A DNA stretch of 64,000 bases from Bradyrhizobium sp. RD5-C2 (GCF_019972155.1 NZ_BOVL01000019.1:287818-351817); one strand, 5' to 3'; positions 50,371-61,391 are shown, counted from the stretch's first letter. Numbers and translations: made by a program. Notes: generated from the letters alone by a model not told the origin.

Positions 50371-50862
50371 TCAGCGCTTCTTGCGCAGCCGCACGACCAT
50401 GTCGACGCGGGAAATCTCGTAGCCATCAGGCACGTTGGGCATCTTCGACAGCACGAGGTTCGGGTCGGGAATGTCGACCAGCTCGTGATTGTGCTCGAGA
50501 TAGAAGTGGTGATGCGTCGACACGTTGGTGTCGAAATAGGTCTTGGTGCCGTCGACGCTGACCTGGCGCAGCAGGCCGGCATCGGTCAGCTGGTTGAGCG
50601 TGTTGTAGACGGTCGCCAGCGACACCGGAACCTTGGCCAGTGTGGCTTCCTCGTACAGCATTTCAGCGGTCAGGTGGCGGGCACCCTTGCCGAACAGCAG
50701 CCAGCCCAGCGCCATGCGCTGGCGGGTCGGCCGGAGACCGGCAGACTGCAGCATCTCGTTGACGTCATGCCACGGGCAGCCGGTCAGGGCAGGGTGATGC
50801 CCAGCGCCCCGGGCAGCCGGGTGCACGGCGTCATCATTCACGGCCGGTACTTCGTCGTTCAT
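50371..50862 (-). CDS. irr: iron response regulator Irr (Fur family)
   Basis: This 163-aa Fur-family regulator is the heme-sensing Irr of rhizobia. The heme regulatory motif is GCPWHDV with Cys29, the residue shown in B. japonicum Irr to bind heme and trigger degradation. A His-rich site THHHFYLE marks the second heme site. The helix-turn-helix is LATVYNTLNQLTDAGLL. Start MNDEVPAV gives exactly 163 aa; a GTG 15 nt upstream is possible. It is divergent from fabA across a 329-bp gap in which I see no certain iron box. Confidence 0.96.
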   Translation of the reverse strand: MNDEVPAVNDDAVHPAARGAGHHPALTGCPWHDVNEMLQSAGLRPTRQRMALGWLLFGKGARHLTAEMLYEEATLAKVPVSLATVYNTLNQLTDAGLLRQVSVDGTKTYFDTNVSTHHHFYLEHNHELVDIPDPNLVLSKMPNVPDGYEISRVDMVVRLRKKR

Positions 50863-51191
50863 ATCCACTCTATGCACCCAACTCAGGCAATATTCCTCAT
50901 AAATATAAAAAGGATGCCCATCAGATGCAAGTTTTTCGCAACTAGAACGAATCCAAGCTGCGGTAGAAACCTAAGGAGAAGCGGTAATTTATCATTGGAA
51001 TGCCGCTTTGCCGCCCAGTTAGCCCTATGTTAGAGAGCGCGCGGACCACATATGCGCTTTCGGCAGAGATAACAGGCCGGTAGCGTACCCAGGTAGCGCC
51101 AAGATGCGGGACGGGTTATTCCGGTTCCCGTGGGTAGATTAAGGTCCGACCAAGCAAAGCGCTTCATTGGGACATCAGAGGTGGAAAGAGG

Positions 51192-51713
51192 ATGCTGGAT
51201 CGGCGCGGCGGTTACGAATACGAGGATTTGCTGGCTTGCGGACGGGGCGAGCTCTTTGGTCCCGGCAACGCCCAGTTGCCGCTGCCACCGATGCTGATGT
51301 TCGATCGCATCAGTGAGATCTCGCAAACCGGCGGCGAGTACGGCAAGGGGCTGGTGCGCGCCGAGCTCGACGTGAAGCCGGATCTCTGGTTCTTCGGCTG
51401 CCATTTCAAGAACGATCCGGTGATGCCGGGCTGTCTCGGCCTCGATGCCATGTGGCAAATGGTCGGCTTTTACCTTGGCTGGAGTGGTGGCGAAGGTCGC
51501 GGCCGCGCGCTCGGCCTCGGCGAGCTGAAGTTCTCCGGACAGGTGCTGCCGCACGCGCGCAAGGTTGTGTACAACATCGATATCAAGCGTGTGATGCGGT
51601 CAAAGCTCGTGCTTGGAATTGCCGACGGGTGGCTTTCCATGGACGACGAGATTATTTATCGCGCCAAGGACTTGAAGGTCGGATTGTTCAAGCAGGGCAC
51701 GTCGCCATCTTGA
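51192..51713 (+). CDS. fabA: 3-hydroxydecanoyl-ACP dehydratase/isomerase FabA
   Basis: This 173-aa hot-dog enzyme introduces the cis double bond in unsaturated fatty acid synthesis. The active-site His is in FFGCHFKNDPVMPG and the Asp in CLGLDAMWQM. It precedes fabB by 43 bp, the usual anaerobic unsaturated pathway pair. Confidence 0.97.
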   Translation: MLDRRGGYEYEDLLACGRGELFGPGNAQLPLPPMLMFDRISEISQTGGEYGKGLVRAELDVKPDLWFFGCHFKNDPVMPGCLGLDAMWQMVGFYLGWSGGEGRGRALGLGELKFSGQVLPHARKVVYNIDIKRVMRSKLVLGIADGWLSMDDEIIYRAKDLKVGLFKQGTSPS

Positions 51714-51756
51714 GCAGGATCATCATGCGGCAACATAAAGGCAGGGCGAGGCGAAC

Positions 51757-52980
51757 ATGAGGCGGGTTGTCATCACGGGGATGGGAATTGTCTCGTCCAT
51801 CGGTAACAACACCCAGGAAGTGCTTGCGAGCCTCTACGAGGCCAAGTCGGGCATTTCGCGTGCGGAGAAGGCTGCTGAGCTCGGCTTCCGTTCGCAGGTG
51901 CACGGCGCGCCGACACTCAATCCCGCCGAGGTGATCGATCGCCGCGCGATGCGGTTCCTTGCCGAAGGCGCTGCCTGGAATCACGTCGCCATGGAGCAGG
52001 CGATCCGCGACTCCGGCCTCGAGGAGAACGAAGTCTCCAACATCCGCACCGGCATCATCATGGGATCCGGCGGACCGTCGACGCGCACGCTGGTGGAGGC
52101 CGCCGACATCGCGCGCGCCAAGGGCCCGAAACGGGTTGGCCCGTTCGCCGTGCCGAAGGGAATGTCTTCGACCGCGTCGGCGACGCTCGCGACCTGGTTC
52201 AAGATCAAGGGCGTGAACTACTCGATCTCTTCGGCTTGCGCGACGTCGAACCATTGCATCGGCAATGCCTACGAGACGATCCAGATCGGCAAGCAGGACA
52301 TCATCTTCGCCGGCGGCTGCGAGGAACTCGACTGGACGCTGTCGGTGCTGTTCGACGCCATGGGCGCCATGTCGTCGAAGTACAACGACACGCCGGCGAC
52401 CGCCTCGCGTCCCTACGACATCAGCCGCGACGGTTTCGTGATCGCCGGTGGCGCAGGTGTCGTGGTGCTCGAAGAGCTCGAGCATGCCAAGGCGCGCGGC
52501 GCCAGAATTTATGGTGAGGTCGTCGGCTACGGCGCGACCTCGGACGGGTACGACATGGTGGCGCCGTCGGGCGAGGGCGCCGAGCGCTGCATGCGCATGG
52601 CGATGTCGACGGTCGACACGCCGGTCGATTACATCAATCCGCACGCCACCTCGACGCCGGCCGGCGATCCGCCGGAGATCGAGGCGATCCGCAAGGTGTT
52701 CGGCACCGGCGACAAGTGCCCACCGATCTCGGCGACCAAGGCGCTGACCGGCCACTCGCTCGGCGCCACCGGCGTGCAGGAGGCGATCTACTCGCTGCTG
52801 ATGCTGAACAACGGCTTCATCTGCGAAAGCGCGCATATCACCGAGCTCGATCCGGTGTTCGCCGACATGCCGATCGTGCGCAAGCGCGTCGACAACGCCA
52901 AGCTCACGACCGTGTTGTCGAACTCGTTCGGCTTCGGCGGTACCAACGCCACGCTGGTGTTCAGGCGGCTTGATGCCTGA
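51757..52980 (+). CDS. fabB: 3-oxoacyl-ACP synthase I FabB
   Basis: This 407-aa condensing enzyme elongates the cis-3-decenoyl product of FabA. The nucleophile lies in SISSACATSNHCIG (Cys-His-His type). The two active-site histidines lie in NPHATSTPAGDP and ALTGHSLGATG. The motif NSFGFGGTNATLV closes it. It is co-oriented with fabA and the following reductase gene. Confidence 0.97.
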   Translation: MRRVVITGMGIVSSIGNNTQEVLASLYEAKSGISRAEKAAELGFRSQVHGAPTLNPAEVIDRRAMRFLAEGAAWNHVAMEQAIRDSGLEENEVSNIRTGIIMGSGGPSTRTLVEAADIARAKGPKRVGPFAVPKGMSSTASATLATWFKIKGVNYSISSACATSNHCIGNAYETIQIGKQDIIFAGGCEELDWTLSVLFDAMGAMSSKYNDTPATASRPYDISRDGFVIAGGAGVVVLEELEHAKARGARIYGEVVGYGATSDGYDMVAPSGEGAERCMRMAMSTVDTPVDYINPHATSTPAGDPPEIEAIRKVFGTGDKCPPISATKALTGHSLGATGVQEAIYSLLMLNNGFICESAHITELDPVFADMPIVRKRVDNAKLTTVLSNSFGFGGTNATLVFRRLDA

Positions 52981-53058
52981 TTTCGCCTCTCCTCGCTTGC
53001 TGAGGGAGGTCCGCAGGCAGCGAATGGGGATATTGCAACGATCCGGAATGGGGTGGGA

Positions 53059-54231
53059 ATGATTATTGAACCGCGCGTGCGAGGCTTCATCTGCACGACG
53101 GCACATCCCGTCGGCTGCGCGACGAATGTCCGCGAACAGATCGCTTACGTTCTCAAGCAGGGCCCGGTCGCCGACTGCCCGAAACGCGTTGCCGTGCTGG
53201 GCTGCTCGACGGGCTACGGCCTCGCGAGCCGCATCGTCGCGACCTTCGCAGGCGGCGCGGATACGATCGGCGTGTCGCTGGAGCGCGAGCCTTCGGAGAA
53301 AAGAAGCGCCAGCGCCGGCTGGTACAACAACCGCGCCTTCGAGATCGAGGCACAGAAGATCGGACGCTCGCCGCTCACGCTGGAGGGCGACGCCTTCTCC
53401 GACGAGATGAAGAAAGACTTCATCGAGCGTGTGCGCGAAAAGTTCGGACAGCTCGATTTGCTGGTCTACAGCATGGCGGCGCCGGTCCGCACCGATCCGG
53501 ACACCGGGAAGACCTATCGCTCGGTCATCAAGCCGCTCGGCACCCCCGTCGAGATCAAGACGCTCGACACCGAGACCGGCGAGGTATTCCAGACCACCCT
53601 TGAGCCTGCGAACGAGGAGCAAACCGCGGCCACGGTCGCGGTGATGGGCGGCGATGACTGGAAACGCTGGATCGACCAGCTCGCCGATGCCGGCGTGCTG
53701 GCGCCGGGCTTCCGGACCCTCAACTACACCTATATCGGCAGCGAGCTGACCTGGCCGATCTACTGGAACGGCACGCTTGGCCGCGCCAAGGTCGACCTCG
53801 ACAGCAAGGCGGAAGCGATCCGCGGCCGGCTCGGTGCGGACGCCGCCCGCGTCGTCGCGCTGAAGGCCGTGGTCACCCAGGCGAGCTCGGCCATTCCGGT
53901 GGTGCCGCTCTATGGCACGGTGCTGTTCAAGGTGATGAAGCAGCTCGGGCTCCATGAGGGCTGCATCGAGCAGATCGATCGCCTGTTCCGGACGAAGCTC
54001 GGCAAGGATGTCGCGCTCGACGATGCGCAGCGCATCCGGGTCGACGACTGGGAGCTTTCGTCCGACGTGCAGGCGGAAGTGTCGCGGCGCTGGCCGCTAC
54101 TCACCACCGAGACGCTCGGCGAGCTGGCGGACCTCGGCGAATACAAGAGCCAGTTCCTCCGCCTGTTCGGCTTCGGCATCGATGGCGTCGACTATACGCA
54201 GGACGTCGATCCCCGCGTCGTCCCAGGTTAG
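53059..54231 (+). CDS. fabV: FabV-type enoyl-ACP (trans-2-enoyl) reductase
   Basis: This 390-aa NADH-dependent reductase would complete each fatty-acid cycle. Its opening IIEPRVRGFICTTAHPVGC and the cofactor loop LGCSTGYGLASRI are typical of FabV, not FabI. The catalytic Tyr-x8-Lys pair is exact at Tyr235 and Lys244 (YWNGTLGRAK). The usual Bradyrhizobium partner here is, as I recall, fabI. ATG 53059 follows GGGGTGGGA. FabV enzymes tolerate triclosan. Confidence 0.92.
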   Translation: MIIEPRVRGFICTTAHPVGCATNVREQIAYVLKQGPVADCPKRVAVLGCSTGYGLASRIVATFAGGADTIGVSLEREPSEKRSASAGWYNNRAFEIEAQKIGRSPLTLEGDAFSDEMKKDFIERVREKFGQLDLLVYSMAAPVRTDPDTGKTYRSVIKPLGTPVEIKTLDTETGEVFQTTLEPANEEQTAATVAVMGGDDWKRWIDQLADAGVLAPGFRTLNYTYIGSELTWPIYWNGTLGRAKVDLDSKAEAIRGRLGADAARVVALKAVVTQASSAIPVVPLYGTVLFKVMKQLGLHEGCIEQIDRLFRTKLGKDVALDDAQRIRVDDWELSSDVQAEVSRRWPLLTTETLGELADLGEYKSQFLRLFGFGIDGVDYTQDVDPRVVPG

Positions 54232-54253
54232 GCCGTTCGAAGTTCGTTACTTC

Positions 54254-54373
54254 GTAGCCCGGATGAAGCGAAGCGAAATCCGGGGTCTTCCTCCGCTGAA
54301 GGACTTTCCCGGATTGCGCGGAGCCTGTCATCGAGCGCGCGTTCGCGCCACCCGTTGGCTGCATCCGGGCTAC
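54254..54373. repeat. dispersed palindromic repeat, full copy
   Basis: GTAGCCCGGATG (54254-54265) and CATCCGGGCTAC (54362-54373) are exact inverted ends of a 120-bp element. The left part matches the half copy at 12021-12050. It lies between convergent fabV and gst. Confidence 0.8.
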
Positions 54374-54379
54374 ATCGCG

Positions 54380-54976
54380 CTACCCCGCCGCGATCTTCTC
54401 CGCGCGCTGGAATGCGGGCCGCGCCACGCAGCGGTCGATATAGGCCTCGAATGACGGCCGCGGCGGCACCATCTTGAACACGCGCACTGCGAAATTAAGT
54501 CCCGCGCCGATCGCGATGTCGGCGGCGGAGAACTGATCGCCGAGGATCCACGGCCCCTTCTGCAACTCGGCATCGAGCACGTCGAACACCTGTGCCGCGC
54601 TGCCCCACGCCGCGGTGCTGGTCGGCACTTCGAGCTTGGTGAAGAGCTGGATCAGCGCGGGCTCGATGCAGCTCGGCGAGAAGAACAGCCACTGCAGATA
54701 GCGTGCGCGCTGCGGATCGTTGGTGGCTGGCGCGAGCTTGGTCTCGGGATAGCGGTCGGCGATATAGGCGCAGATCGCGGCGGCCTCGGCGAGCCTGATA
54801 TCGCCGTCGGTCAACGCCGGCACCTTGCCCATCGGGTTGATCTTGAGGAACTCCGGCGACTTCTGCGCGCCGGTGCTGATGTCGGTCAGCACCCGTTCGT
54901 AAGCCAGGCCGGATTCTTCCAGCAGCCAGATGGCGGAGAACGAGCGCGAGCGCGGCGACCAGTACAGCTTGATCAT
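54380..54976 (-). CDS. glutathione S-transferase family protein
   Basis: This 198-aa GST has the thioredoxin-like N-domain with SPRSRSFSAIWLLEESG (active-site Ser region), the cis-Pro block NPMGKVPALTDG, and the glutathione-contact LAEAAAICAYIADRYP. A helical C-domain has the N-capping GDQFSAADIAIGAGL. ATG 54976 follows GAAAGGGACC. Substrates are unknown. Confidence 0.9.
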   Translation of the reverse strand: MIKLYWSPRSRSFSAIWLLEESGLAYERVLTDISTGAQKSPEFLKINPMGKVPALTDGDIRLAEAAAICAYIADRYPETKLAPATNDPQRARYLQWLFFSPSCIEPALIQLFTKLEVPTSTAAWGSAAQVFDVLDAELQKGPWILGDQFSAADIAIGAGLNFAVRVFKMVPPRPSFEAYIDRCVARPAFQRAEKIAAG

Positions 54977-55114
54977 GGTGCGGTCCCTTTCTTCGGGGCA
55001 GGCGAACAGCGCCTGTTACATCGCGCGTCTGCATCCTGGTGGCAACGTACCATGGCTGCGGCAAACTCACCTGCGAAGGGTGGTTCGGCTCGTTGGCCTC
55101 GTCCGCGAGCCGAT

Positions 55115-55945
55115 CTATTGGTCCTTCAGATAGTCCGGCAGCGCCTGGTCCAGCTGTTCCGCAACGAGCCCGCGGGCCTTCTCGCGAAGCGTCGCGCTGG
55201 AGGCAGCGGCCTCGGGAGGAGTGGGAAAGTCTGAATTGTCGAGATGCTTCAGCGGATTTTCCGTCATTTTCATGCTTTCGGAAAATCTGTTGCGCATATC
55301 CACCAATGTGCGGTCGATCCTCGCGTAGCTCCTGCCGTCGAGCAGCGTCAGCGCGACGTTGGCGAACACATGTGAGTGCCTGAGCATCGAGCCGAGGCCC
55401 TGATTGTAGGTGCCGATGCCGTGCAGATCGAGGTTGGTATTCTGCGGGCGCAATCTGAACTTGGTCACGACGAGGTAGCGTTCGCAGGTGGCATTCGACG
55501 TGAAGCCTTGAACGATCGCGGGCAGGTCCTCGCTCGGATCCGGCAGCAGATGTGGCTTCGGATGGTAGAATGGGTCGAACGCGTTTCTAGGATAGCCGAT
55601 CCTGCGCACCGCGGGGTCATTGCCGGTTGCCGCGCGAACCCGCGCGAAGACGAGATCGTCCAGCGCCCAGTCGACCTGAACATCGGTGCCTTCGTACTCG
55701 AACGGGGTCACGCCGAATTTCTGTACGGCGAATTGATTTCCGAGCACCGAGATGACGCCGAGCCGGCACGGCCCGGTCTCGGCAGCAACGGACGGCTTCA
55801 TGGCCGGCTTGGCCTTCGGCGCGGTCTTCTTCGCAGCGGACTTGATGGGCGCGGAAGGTGCGGGCGATGTCGAGGGAGACTGAGCCCATACCGCCGCGCC
55901 CAAGCATGACATGAGGACGGCAGCGACCGCGAAACGACGGATCAT
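55115..55945 (-). CDS. exported protein of unknown function
   Basis: This 276-aa protein begins MIRRFAVAAVLMSCLGAAVWA, a Sec signal peptide. It then has a Pro/Ala/Lys linker to about residue 55, and a soluble domain with four visible tryptophan-poor blocks (CRLGVISVLGNQFAVQKFG, FDPFYHPKPHLLPD, LDLHGIGTYNQGLGSML). Two cysteines (in CRLG and NATCERY) may form a disulfide. No family was recognised. It stands alone between gst and a GNAT gene on the same strand. Confidence 0.75.
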   Translation of the reverse strand: MIRRFAVAAVLMSCLGAAVWAQSPSTSPAPSAPIKSAAKKTAPKAKPAMKPSVAAETGPCRLGVISVLGNQFAVQKFGVTPFEYEGTDVQVDWALDDLVFARVRAATGNDPAVRRIGYPRNAFDPFYHPKPHLLPDPSEDLPAIVQGFTSNATCERYLVVTKFRLRPQNTNLDLHGIGTYNQGLGSMLRHSHVFANVALTLLDGRSYARIDRTLVDMRNRFSESMKMTENPLKHLDNSDFPTPPEAAASSATLREKARGLVAEQLDQALPDYLKDQ

Positions 55946-56025
55946 AATCGACTAACGAAAGGTTTATGGAATAGTTCAGCCTCACTAGAACGTGCAGGCG
56001 GTCTCCGCAAGGCGGATGATCGCGC

Positions 56026-56478
56026 TCATCGTTTCGTCCACCGGTAGTGCTTCATCATGAAGCCGATCGGACTGATCTCTTCCTTCTCGAAAACAAAGCC
56101 TTCGCGCTCGTACCAGCGCCAGGCCTTCTCGTTCTCGCGGACGCATCTCAGCTGAATCTCGTCGGGCAATTGCGTGCGGGCGAAGGCGAGCAGCTCGCGC
56201 CCGAGGCTCTTGCCCTGATGGCTGGGCGCAACCATCAACTGGTCAAGCACCAGGGTCGGCGGGTGCAGCGCCAGCATCGCGGCGAGGGTGCCGTGGTCGT
56301 CGGCGACGAACAGACGCCAACCATTGTCGATCTCGCGGCGCAGCCGCGCGCGCAGGTCGCTCAACAGGGCGTCGCTCCGCGGCGTGAGTCCAGTCGAGGT
56401 CCAGCTGTCCATCCAGAGGTGCGCGATCGCATCATATTCTTCGGGTCGACCACGGCGGATTGTCGGCTGCGTCATCAT
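56026..56478 (-). CDS. GNAT-family N-acetyltransferase
   Basis: This 150-aa enzyme has the acetyl-CoA loop VAPSHQGKSLGRELLAFA (motif A, about 91-108), followed by NEKAWRWYEREGF (motif B). Start MMTQPTIRRG was chosen because any longer reading crosses the sod terminator. Substrate is unknown; it may be co-transcribed with nothing, since the terminator separates it from the superoxide dismutase gene upstream. Confidence 0.85.
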   Translation of the reverse strand: MMTQPTIRRGRPEEYDAIAHLWMDSWTSTGLTPRSDALLSDLRARLRREIDNGWRLFVADDHGTLAAMLALHPPTLVLDQLMVAPSHQGKSLGRELLAFARTQLPDEIQLRCVRENEKAWRWYEREGFVFEKEEISPIGFMMKHYRWTKR

Positions 56479-56510
56479 GGTTGCTCCGGCGGCACGGCCA
56501 AAGATGTCCA

Positions 56511-56544
56511 GACAAGAGAAAGCCCCGCGAGCGTCCCGCGGGGC
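56511..56544 (-). terminator. sod intrinsic terminator
   Basis: GCCCCGCG (56522-56529) and CGCGGGGC (56537-56544) form an 8-bp stem. On the minus strand it is followed by TTTCTCTTG. It lies 46 bp past the sod stop. Confidence 0.85.
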
Positions 56545-56590
56545 ATTCAAATCTAGCGCAACCGCTCGCGGTCAGCGAGCCTTGCCCGGC

Positions 56591-57325
56591 TCACACGCGG
56601 AGCGTACCGGCCTTGGCGGCGGCATAACGCTCGGCCACGGCCTTCCAGTTCACCGTACTCCACCACGCCTTGAGATAGTCCGGCCGTCGGTTCTGATAGG
56701 TCAGGTAATAGGCGTGCTCCCAGACGTCGTTGCCGAGCAGCGCGCGTTTACCGTCCATGATCGGATTGTCCTGGTTCGGCCGCGTCTCGATCGCGAGCTT
56801 GCCGTCCCTGGTCACGGTGACGAACACCCAGCCAGAGCCGAACACGCGTCCGCCGGCGGCGTTGAAATCGGTCTGCAATTTCTCCAAGCCGCCGAGGTCG
56901 CGGTCGATCGCGGCGAGCACTTCGCCATCGGGCTTGCCGCCGTTCGGTCCCATGATCTGCCAGAACATCGTGTGGTTGGCGTGGCCGCCCATGTTGTTGC
57001 GCACGCCGGTGCGGATCGCGTCCGGCACGTTGCCGAGATTGGCGAGCACCTCGGTGACCGGCTTCTCCGCGATCTGCGGATTGTCCTTGGCGAAATTGTT
57101 GAGGTTGGTGACATAGGCCTGGTGATGCCGGTCGTGATGGATCTCCATCGTCTTGGCGTCGATATGCGGCTCCAGCGCATTGGTGGGATAGGTCAGCGGA
57201 TCGATCTTGAACGGTCCGGCTGGGGCCTGCGCCGCGGCCTGGGCGAGCACAAATCGTGGCGCCGCCGCGACCGCGGCAGCCGTGGTTGCCGCAAGCACGA
57301 GATGGCGTCGGGATATGGGTGACAT
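56591..57325 (-). CDS. sod: Tat-exported Fe/Mn superoxide dismutase
   Basis: This 244-aa enzyme has a twin-arginine signal (SRRHLVLAAT then an Ala-rich core, cut near residue 28). The metal ligands are visible in EIHHDRHHQAYV, MGGHANHTMFW and DVWEHAYYL. The Gly-His pair in GGHANH and the Gln in NQDNP favour Mn use. Export makes it a periplasmic defence, in contrast to the usual cytosolic SodB. Start follows AGGAGGAAACCG. Confidence 0.9.
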   Translation of the reverse strand: MSPISRRHLVLAATTAAAVAAAPRFVLAQAAAQAPAGPFKIDPLTYPTNALEPHIDAKTMEIHHDRHHQAYVTNLNNFAKDNPQIAEKPVTEVLANLGNVPDAIRTGVRNNMGGHANHTMFWQIMGPNGGKPDGEVLAAIDRDLGGLEKLQTDFNAAGGRVFGSGWVFVTVTRDGKLAIETRPNQDNPIMDGKRALLGNDVWEHAYYLTYQNRRPDYLKAWWSTVNWKAVAERYAAAKAGTLRV

Positions 57326-57482
57326 CGGTTTCCTCCTGACCTGAAGCTCTGGTGTCGCTTTCGACAGAGCATAGCGAGATACGTGCAAGCCACCCTATGC
57401 CGTTTCGAACACGGTCATTGTGACGCTGCGTCGCAATCCCGCATTGCCTCGGCAGGGTACCGAGCGCGTTCAAGCATCGCAC

Positions 57483-57512
57483 CAAACAAAAAGGGCGGCC
57501 TTTCGGCCGCCC
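57483..57512 (-). terminator. pnp intrinsic terminator
   Basis: GGGCGGCC (57493-57500) and GGCCGCCC (57505-57512) form an 8-bp stem with a 4-nt loop. On the minus strand it is followed by TTTTTGTTTGG. It lies 25 bp after the pnp stop and ends the operon. Confidence 0.94.
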
Positions 57513-57536
57513 TTCGTTGTTTCATTCCAAACAGGC

Positions 57537-59693
<2,157 letters not shown>

Positions 59694-59931
59694 TTCGGTT
59701 TTCTTTCATGGTTTCACGAAAGCACGGCGCCCTGAAACACAAAGACCATGCCAAGACGGCGAGACACTGATGCGCTGCTGCGGTCAGCATCCGGCGATCC
59801 TGCCATGGTCCCTGGATTTCGGATGGCGTCCATCCTTTCGGTCATCTGGGCATCTTGCCCGGTCCAGCGGCCGGATTGCTGCTGGACGCTAGTGTGCATG
59901 GCGCGATGGCCATGCTGTTGCGCATGATCAT

Positions 59932-59949
59932 CTTTCGACAATTCGAAAG
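59932..59949. promoter_or_regulatory. palindrome in the rpsO-pnp gap
   Basis: CTTTCGA-CAAT-TCGAAAG is a perfect 7-bp-arm inverted repeat, 21 nt beyond the rpsO terminator. Elsewhere PNPase autoregulates through a leader hairpin cut by RNase III; this could be part of such a structure. The rest of the 59694-60009 gap shows nothing certain. Confidence 0.35.
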
Positions 59950-59969
59950 CCCGATTTCACGGACGACCA

Positions 59970-59999
59970 TACGAAAACGCGCGCGAACCTCGCGCGCGT
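59970..59999 (-). terminator. rpsO intrinsic terminator
   Basis: ACGCGCGCGA (59977-59986) and TCGCGCGCGT (59990-59999) form a 10-bp stem with a 3-nt loop. On the minus strand it is followed by TTTCGT. Read-through into pnp is likely, as in E. coli. Confidence 0.85.
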
Positions 60000-60009
60000 G
60001 CTTCTCAAA

Positions 60010-60279
60010 TCAACGACGGATGTTGTGCTTCTCGAGCAGCGCCTTGTAGCGCGCCTCGTCCTTGCGCTTGATGTAGTCAAGCAGGGAGCGACGCGTCGAC
60101 ACGAGCTTCAGGAGGCCGCGGCGTGAATGGTTGTCCTTCACATGGCTCTTGAAGTGCTCGGTGAGGTTATTGATGCGTTCCGACAGGATCGCGACCTGAA
60201 CCTCGGGCGAGCCGGTGTCGCCGGCCTTGTTGGCATTCGTCTTGATGACTTCCGCTTTGCGTTCGGCGGTAATCGACAT
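60010..60279 (-). CDS. rpsO: 30S ribosomal protein S15
   Basis: This 89-aa protein binds 16S rRNA and helps assemble the platform. The signature LTEHFKSHVKDNHSRRGLL and VSTRRSLLDYIKRKDEARY are complete. It lies between truB and pnp, the standard order. Confidence 0.98.
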   Translation of the reverse strand: MSITAERKAEVIKTNANKAGDTGSPEVQVAILSERINNLTEHFKSHVKDNHSRRGLLKLVSTRRSLLDYIKRKDEARYKALLEKHNIRR

Positions 60280-60281
60280 CG

Positions 60282-61391
60282 TCAGTTACTTTCATCGTTG
60301 CGAGCCGGACTGGCAGTCAGTCCGTTCAGGTTGAACACGCGCTTGGGGATGAGTTCGCCATTGCCAATCTCGGCAAGCGCGAGAAGCCGGCCTGCCACCG
60401 TGACATAAACTGTGCCGCTGGTATTGGGCGCATCCCGTCCGCGCAACAAAACGGCCTGGCCCCGGTGGAGCCTTGCCGCATCAGCCCGTGTGACGGCCAG
60501 TGCCGGGATGTCGTCCAGCGCGGTCTCAACGGGCAAAAGCGCGTCGGCGAGGCTGCCCTCGCCAGACGCGGCTCTATTGCATAAAGCCTCCAACTGTTCC
60601 AGCGGAATCATGTCCCGCTCGGTAAACGGACCGACCAGGGTCCGCCGCAGGGCGCAGATATGGCCGAAACAGCCCAGAATCCGGCCCATATCGCGGGCCA
60701 GGGCCCGGACATAGGTTCCCTTGCCGCACTCGGCCTCGAACACGGATTGTCCGTTATCACCATGTTCGACAAGGGTTAATTCGTGAATCTCGACCGGGCG
60801 GGGCTTCAGTTCCACGGTTTCGCCGTCGCGCGCCAGATCATAGGCCCGCTCACCCTGCACCTTGATGGCCGAATATTGCGGCGGGATCTGCTCGATCACC
60901 CCGGTGAAGCGCGGCAGCAATTCTCGGATCGAATCGGCGGTCGGCCGGCTCTCGCTGGTCCTGACCGCCCGTCCCTCGGTGTCGTCGGTGTCGCGTTCCT
61001 CGCCCCAGCTGACCGTGAAGCGGTAGCGCTTGCGGCCGTCCATCACGAACGGCACCGTCTTGGTGGCTTCGCCGAGCGCGATCGGCAGACCGCCGGAGGC
61101 GAGCGGATCGAGCGTGCCGGCATGGCCGGCGCGCTTGGCCTGGAACAGGCGCTTGAGCACGGCGACGGCCTGCGTCGAGGTCATCCCGATCGGCTTGTCG
61201 AGCACCACCCAGCCATGGACGTCGCGCTTGTCGCGGCGCGGCTGCTGGTTCTGCCTGCCGTGCTTCTGGCGCGGGTCGTTGTTGGTGCGGCGCGCATCGT
61301 CGGTGCGCGGCCCGGCAAAGGCATCCCGCTCAGCGTCGCGCGCGTCGGCATCCTTCGCGTCGATCACGCTGTTGGTCGTCATCACAGTCAT
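60282..61391 (-). CDS. truB: tRNA pseudouridine-55 synthase TruB with N-terminal extension
   Basis: This 369-aa synthase makes pseudouridine 55 in the tRNA T-loop. The catalytic Asp lies in GHAGTLDPLASG. YSAIKVQGERAYDLAR and the C-terminal RDMGRILGCFGH are typical. About 55 residues precede VHGWVVLDKPIG and are rich in Asp, Arg and Gln, longer than in E. coli. ATG 61391 overlaps the rbfA stop (TGATG); a GTG one codon up is an alternative. Confidence 0.95.
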   Translation of the reverse strand: MTVMTTNSVIDAKDADARDAERDAFAGPRTDDARRTNNDPRQKHGRQNQQPRRDKRDVHGWVVLDKPIGMTSTQAVAVLKRLFQAKRAGHAGTLDPLASGGLPIALGEATKTVPFVMDGRKRYRFTVSWGEERDTDDTEGRAVRTSESRPTADSIRELLPRFTGVIEQIPPQYSAIKVQGERAYDLARDGETVELKPRPVEIHELTLVEHGDNGQSVFEAECGKGTYVRALARDMGRILGCFGHICALRRTLVGPFTERDMIPLEQLEALCNRAASGEGSLADALLPVETALDDIPALAVTRADAARLHRGQAVLLRGRDAPNTSGTVYVTVAGRLLALAEIGNGELIPKRVFNLNGLTASPARNDESN

